Below are positions 31,850-34,473 of a stretch of 34,473 nucleotides of DNA, one piece after another (within the stretch, counting starts at the first letter, position 1; each line of letters begins with the position of its first letter). Source of the stretch: Planktothricoides sp. SR001 (GTDB lineage: Bacteria; Cyanobacteriota; Cyanobacteriia; Cyanobacteriales; Laspinemataceae). A model generated the notes under the pieces. It made no database searches. It saw only the letters and a list, made by a program, of their open reading frames with translations, and had not been told where the DNA came from. Made by a program: the position numbers and the translations under genes. Where the stretch lies: the NCBI RefSeq assembly GCF_001276715.1, contig NZ_LIUQ01000014.1, positions 94,227 through 128,699 of the forward strand. The letters are read 5' to 3'.

Positions 31850-32536
31850 CTAGGTATTATCGGAGTTCACTGAACCTTTTTTATAATAGATATTAATGCT
31901 AGAATCTATCGTTTCTATTCCAGCAGCAACAGCTATTACCTTATCTTTGTACTTGTCATTAATCAGATGTTTTAAAGGTTGTTCAACTTGATTAAAATAA
32001 GACATTGCTTCAGCAGCTTTTTTGTCCCATTCTGAATACAAGTTTAAGGGATCATCTGGTAGGATAGTATGACGAACTCCTGCTTCTTCATCGTTTCGTA
32101 GACATTCAAAAGGTTCATCTAAATTTAAAGTTCCATAATCAATTGTTATTTCTTCTCCGGGATAAATATCTCTGACTGCTATTTCAAAATCATAAGCAGT
32201 AGTAATACAGTTGGGATTAGAATTATGATTAAGAAAACGCCCTAGATCCCAAACAAATGCGAACTCACCACTTCTATAGCGATAACAGTATTTAAGAAGT
32301 TCTTTTTTCCTGACTTCATCAAGATTATGTACAAAAGATTCATCTAGTCTTTGCGTCAGGTCATCTAAAATCCAAACTATAGTTCCTTTTGGAATCAATT
32401 TAGTGGCTATTACCCCATAACCAATAACGTCGTTAATCTTGGTCATTTGGGTGTCAGGATGTATCATATAGTATTTCTCAGGTAGATTAGTTATGTTGAA
32501 TTGCTTTAGTGGTAAAGCTTTTAGCTTCAAAAACAT
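31850..32536 (-). CDS. SET-domain protein (putative lysine methyltransferase)
   Basis: This 228-residue cytoplasmic protein has the SET signature: IGYGVIATKLIPKGTIVWI near residue 38, GRFLNHNSNPNC at 99-110 and GEEITIDYGTLN at 127-138, the last two forming the SAM-binding knot. The post-SET part (to 228) lacks Cys-rich zinc sites, as usual for bacterial SET proteins. SET enzymes methylate lysine side chains in proteins, which is unusual in a peptide gene cluster. It may modify a carrier, a partner enzyme, or a free amino acid. It is the first gene of the minus-strand unit. Assignment to the family is firm; role is not. Confidence 0.9.
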   Translation of the reverse strand: MFLKLKALPLKQFNITNLPEKYYMIHPDTQMTKINDVIGYGVIATKLIPKGTIVWILDDLTQRLDESFVHNLDEVRKKELLKYCYRYRSGEFAFVWDLGRFLNHNSNPNCITTAYDFEIAVRDIYPGEEITIDYGTLNLDEPFECLRNDEEAGVRHTILPDDPLNLYSEWDKKAAEAMSYFNQVEQPLKHLINDKYKDKVIAVAAGIETIDSSINIYYKKGSVNSDNT

Positions 32537-32946
32537 ACCTCATGTCACTAATAACCGCGATAACAGGTCTTCAAAAAAAACAACATAACTGATTATAATA
32601 ACTGTTTATTAGATAAATTTCCAGGGCAAACCCATGAAAATTTCGGAAGCCATAGGCATTAAGACTTTGAGAAAAAGCTCAGTAAAAATACTTAGCATCG
32701 AACGCCTTGCTGGGAAAGGGATTTAGTTTTTTTATGCGTTTGCCTTGCGTTGGTTGCTTCAAGGGAGCCAAAAAGGAGCGCGATTGGAATGCGCCGATGC
32801 TGCGCGATCGCGTTATGGTTGTCTCGCCTCATGGTTGTCTGACTCATAATCACTTCCGAACCTTACCAACTAAGTTATCTATTATTCTATGATCCAATCT
32901 GGTAGATGCCTCGGATATTACTCATAAAATCCCCGAACCCAAGTTT
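32537..32946. other. Non-coding region before the FAD oxidoreductase
   Basis: This 410-base stretch separates the SET gene from the next gene. The only open frame (32707-32892) has unlikely composition and no ribosome binding site. I see a GGTTGTCTC/GGTTGTCTG tandem word near 32817 and TCTATTATTCTATGAT near 32878, which also occurs near 19069. It should contain divergent promoters. Confidence 0.5.
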
Positions 32947-33003
32947 ATGAGTCAATGCCGATCGCTTCGCAATTCTGATTATATGCAGTCAACAAAACAG
33001 CCA

Positions 33004-34272
33004 ATGACTCAAAACCTGGTTTTCATCGGTGGAGGACATAGCCATGCGATCGCCCTGAGAATGTGGGGCATGAACCCATTACCCGGAGTTCGCATCACCT
33101 TAATCAGCGATGTTACCCATACCCCATATTCGGGAATGCTTCCGGGTTATATTGCTGGTTTCTACGATTATGACCAAAGCCATATTGATTTAAGACCTTT
33201 AGCCCACTTTGCCGGAGCCCAATTTTATCGCGAACGCGCCGTGGGTTTAGACTTAGCCAACAACCGCGTAATTTGTGCCCACCGTCCCCCAGTTGCCTTC
33301 GATATTTTATCCATTGACATTGGCAGCACCCCGGCAACCCTCTCCGTACCTGGCGCCGCAGACTATGCCATTCCTGCCAAACCCGTCCCAAACTTATTGC
33401 ACCATTGGCATCAACTAATTGAAGAATTGCAAGGAGGGTCAACCACAGCTACAGAAAAGCCCCTACAGATAGGCATTGTTGGCGGGGGCGCCGGAGGTGT
33501 GGAATTAGCCTTATCCATGTCTGCTCGTTTAAATCAAATTCTCGGTTCCCAAAATCGCCCAAATTCCCCAAATTGCCCAAATCGCCCAAATTGTTCAAAT
33601 CTTCAGATTCATCTCTTCCAACGTAGCCCCGAAATCCTCCCCACTCATAGCACTTATGTGCGAAATAATTTGCAAAAAATTCTCACTCAGCGCGGGATTA
33701 ACTTACATTTAAGTGAGTCAGTCATCCGAATAGAATCTCGCACCCCCGCCCCTCCGCTCCTCTGCTCCTCTGCTCCCCTGCCCCCGATGGCAGCCCACGC
33801 AAAAGAACCCGTCACCGTCTATTGTGAATCTGGGTTAACCATAGAGTGCGATCGCCTCTTTTGGGTCACACAAGCCTCGGCCCCGGATTGGTTAAAAGAA
33901 TCTGGTTTAAGTACCGATGCTGCTGGCTTCATTAAAGTGAGTGATACCTTACAATCAATTTCTCACTCTCACATATTTGCCACTGGGGACATTGCCACCA
34001 TGATTAATCATCCCCGTCCCAAAGCGGGAGTCTTTGCGGTCCGTCAGGGTAAACCTTTAGCTGAAAATTTGCGGCGCATTCTACAAGGTCAACCCCTCAA
34101 ACCATTTAAACCTCAGAAAAATTTTCTCACTTTAATTGGTACAGGAGAAGGAAGCGCGATCGCTTCTCGTGGGGCTTTTGGTCTTGGGCCTTCTCCGCTC
34201 TTATGGCGTTGGAAAGATAGGATCGATCGCGAATTTATGGAAAAATTCCGCAATTTTCCGCATCAAAAATAG
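33004..34272 (+). CDS. FAD-dependent pyridine nucleotide-disulfide oxidoreductase (SelD N-half-like)
   Basis: This flavoprotein of about 422 residues has NLVFIGGGHSHAIAL at the start, IGIVGGGAGGVELALSMSAR for the second nucleotide site, and ATGDIATM near the end. The first Met in frame is 32947, but Met20 (33004) gives the normal family N-terminus. It resembles the N-terminal half of cyanobacterial selenide, water dikinase fusions, and type II NADH dehydrogenases. The frame stops at WRWKDRIDREFMEKF plus a few residues, the place where, as I recall, the SelD half would begin. Two repetitive inserts (PNR/PNS/PNC and a Pro/Leu/Ser stretch) interrupt the chain. The role could be a quinone or selenium-related redox step. 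Confidence 0.8.
   Translation: MTQNLVFIGGGHSHAIALRMWGMNPLPGVRITLISDVTHTPYSGMLPGYIAGFYDYDQSHIDLRPLAHFAGAQFYRERAVGLDLANNRVICAHRPPVAFDILSIDIGSTPATLSVPGAADYAIPAKPVPNLLHHWHQLIEELQGGSTTATEKPLQIGIVGGGAGGVELALSMSARLNQILGSQNRPNSPNCPNRPNCSNLQIHLFQRSPEILPTHSTYVRNNLQKILTQRGINLHLSESVIRIESRTPAPPLLCSSAPLPPMAAHAKEPVTVYCESGLTIECDRLFWVTQASAPDWLKESGLSTDAAGFIKVSDTLQSISHSHIFATGDIATMINHPRPKAGVFAVRQGKPLAENLRRILQGQPLKPFKPQKNFLTLIGTGEGSAIASRGAFGLGPSPLLWRWKDRIDREFMEKFRNFPHQK
33552..33596 (+). repeat. Five tandem 9-bp units in the oxidoreductase gene
   Basis: AAATCGCCC, AAATTCCCC, AAATTGCCC, AAATCGCCC and AAATTGTTC run in tandem and encode a P-N-x repeat. They resemble the short tandem repeats common in cyanobacteria. 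A second C/T-rich repeat of 8-base words lies at about 33748-33785 in the same gene. Confidence 0.85.
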
Positions 34273-34312
34273 CGACAGATAAACTAATTACAATTAACCT
34301 TGGCAATTGGAG

Positions 34313-34402
34313 TAGGGGCGAAGCCTGACGGCAGTAGGGGCGAGAAAGCGAATCGTCCTTACAATAAAGCAATCAATTATCTGCGGTCATGCTTCGCCCT
34401 TA
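34313..34402. repeat. GTAGGGGCG-type repeat at window end
   Basis: Two GTAGGGGCG words (34313 and 34335) and a downstream TGCTTCGCCCTTAC form a partial inverted repeat similar to those at 1056, 6060 and 17087. No gene is seen from 34273 to the end. Confidence 0.55.
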
Positions 34403-34473
34403 CACGGAGTTTATTGGAGATGATTTGGCTGAATGAATTTCAGTTCTATTTTCACCGCTCGTAAAAATCTGGA

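Noticed and set aside
32707-32892. 61-residue ORF before the oxidoreductase
   Set aside because: No ribosome binding site, odd composition, and repeat-like words (GGTTGTCT) inside. I found nothing to support it as a gene.
1-34473. tRNA or rRNA genes and riboswitches
   Set aside because: I read the intergenic regions and saw no tRNA cloverleaf, rRNA or known riboswitch core. A covariance-model scan would be decisive.

Overview
The window is a piece of a cyanobacterial chromosome, most likely from a filamentous, Oscillatoria-like lineage. The evidence is a ruined iron-stress locus (isiA, isiB), frequent GCGATCGC (HIP1) octamers, many short palindromic repeats, cyanobacterial-type NB-ARC, toxin-antitoxin and AlbA_2 genes, and a large NRPS. 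The genus is an inference; the phylum is well supported.

Layout. 1-1561: metal ABC permease, then the upstream region of isiA. 1562-3607: isi locus, with isiA frameshifted, an intact small zinc-ribbon ORF, and isiB carrying two in-frame stops. 3750-4691: alpha/beta hydrolase with an in-frame stop and a 7 x 24 bp array inserted in phase. 5070-6011: queG (minus). 6171-9041: an NB-ARC/STAND ATPase divergent from a two-gene unit of a membrane protein and an AHH/HNH-type nuclease. 9246-13599: a toxin-antitoxin graveyard in which two convergent TA modules have lost both toxins, followed by an intact PIN-like pair, a nonsense-mutated AlbA_2/HATPase regulator, and a 255 bp direct repeat around it. 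13848-14621: methyltransferase. 14687-19016: serS, a TauE/SafE permease and argS (all minus). 19484-32536: Ntn amidase, then a probable biosynthetic gene cluster. 33004-34272: FAD oxidoreductase resembling the N-terminal half of cyanobacterial SelD fusions.

The most interesting part is 19.5-32.5 kb. A two-module NRPS (half C - A - N-methyltransferase - PCP - C - A - PCP - TE) is followed by an SMR exporter and a GNAT. It faces a convergent unit of a SET-domain protein, a fold-III PLP decarboxylase and a second, frameshifted SMR subunit. I do not recognise this set as a known pathway. The NRPS-GNAT part lacks HIP1 sites, which suggests horizontal acquisition. The second candidate system is the NB-ARC / membrane protein / AHH nuclease group at 6.2-9.0 kb, which looks like a defence or conflict locus.

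A theme of the window is gene decay. At least eight reading frames are broken by single nonsense changes, 1-base indels or deletions. Very long genes (7.8 kb NRPS, argS, serS) remain open, so random base-calling error is a poor explanation. All three stop codons occur among the lesions, so a recoded genetic code does not explain them either.
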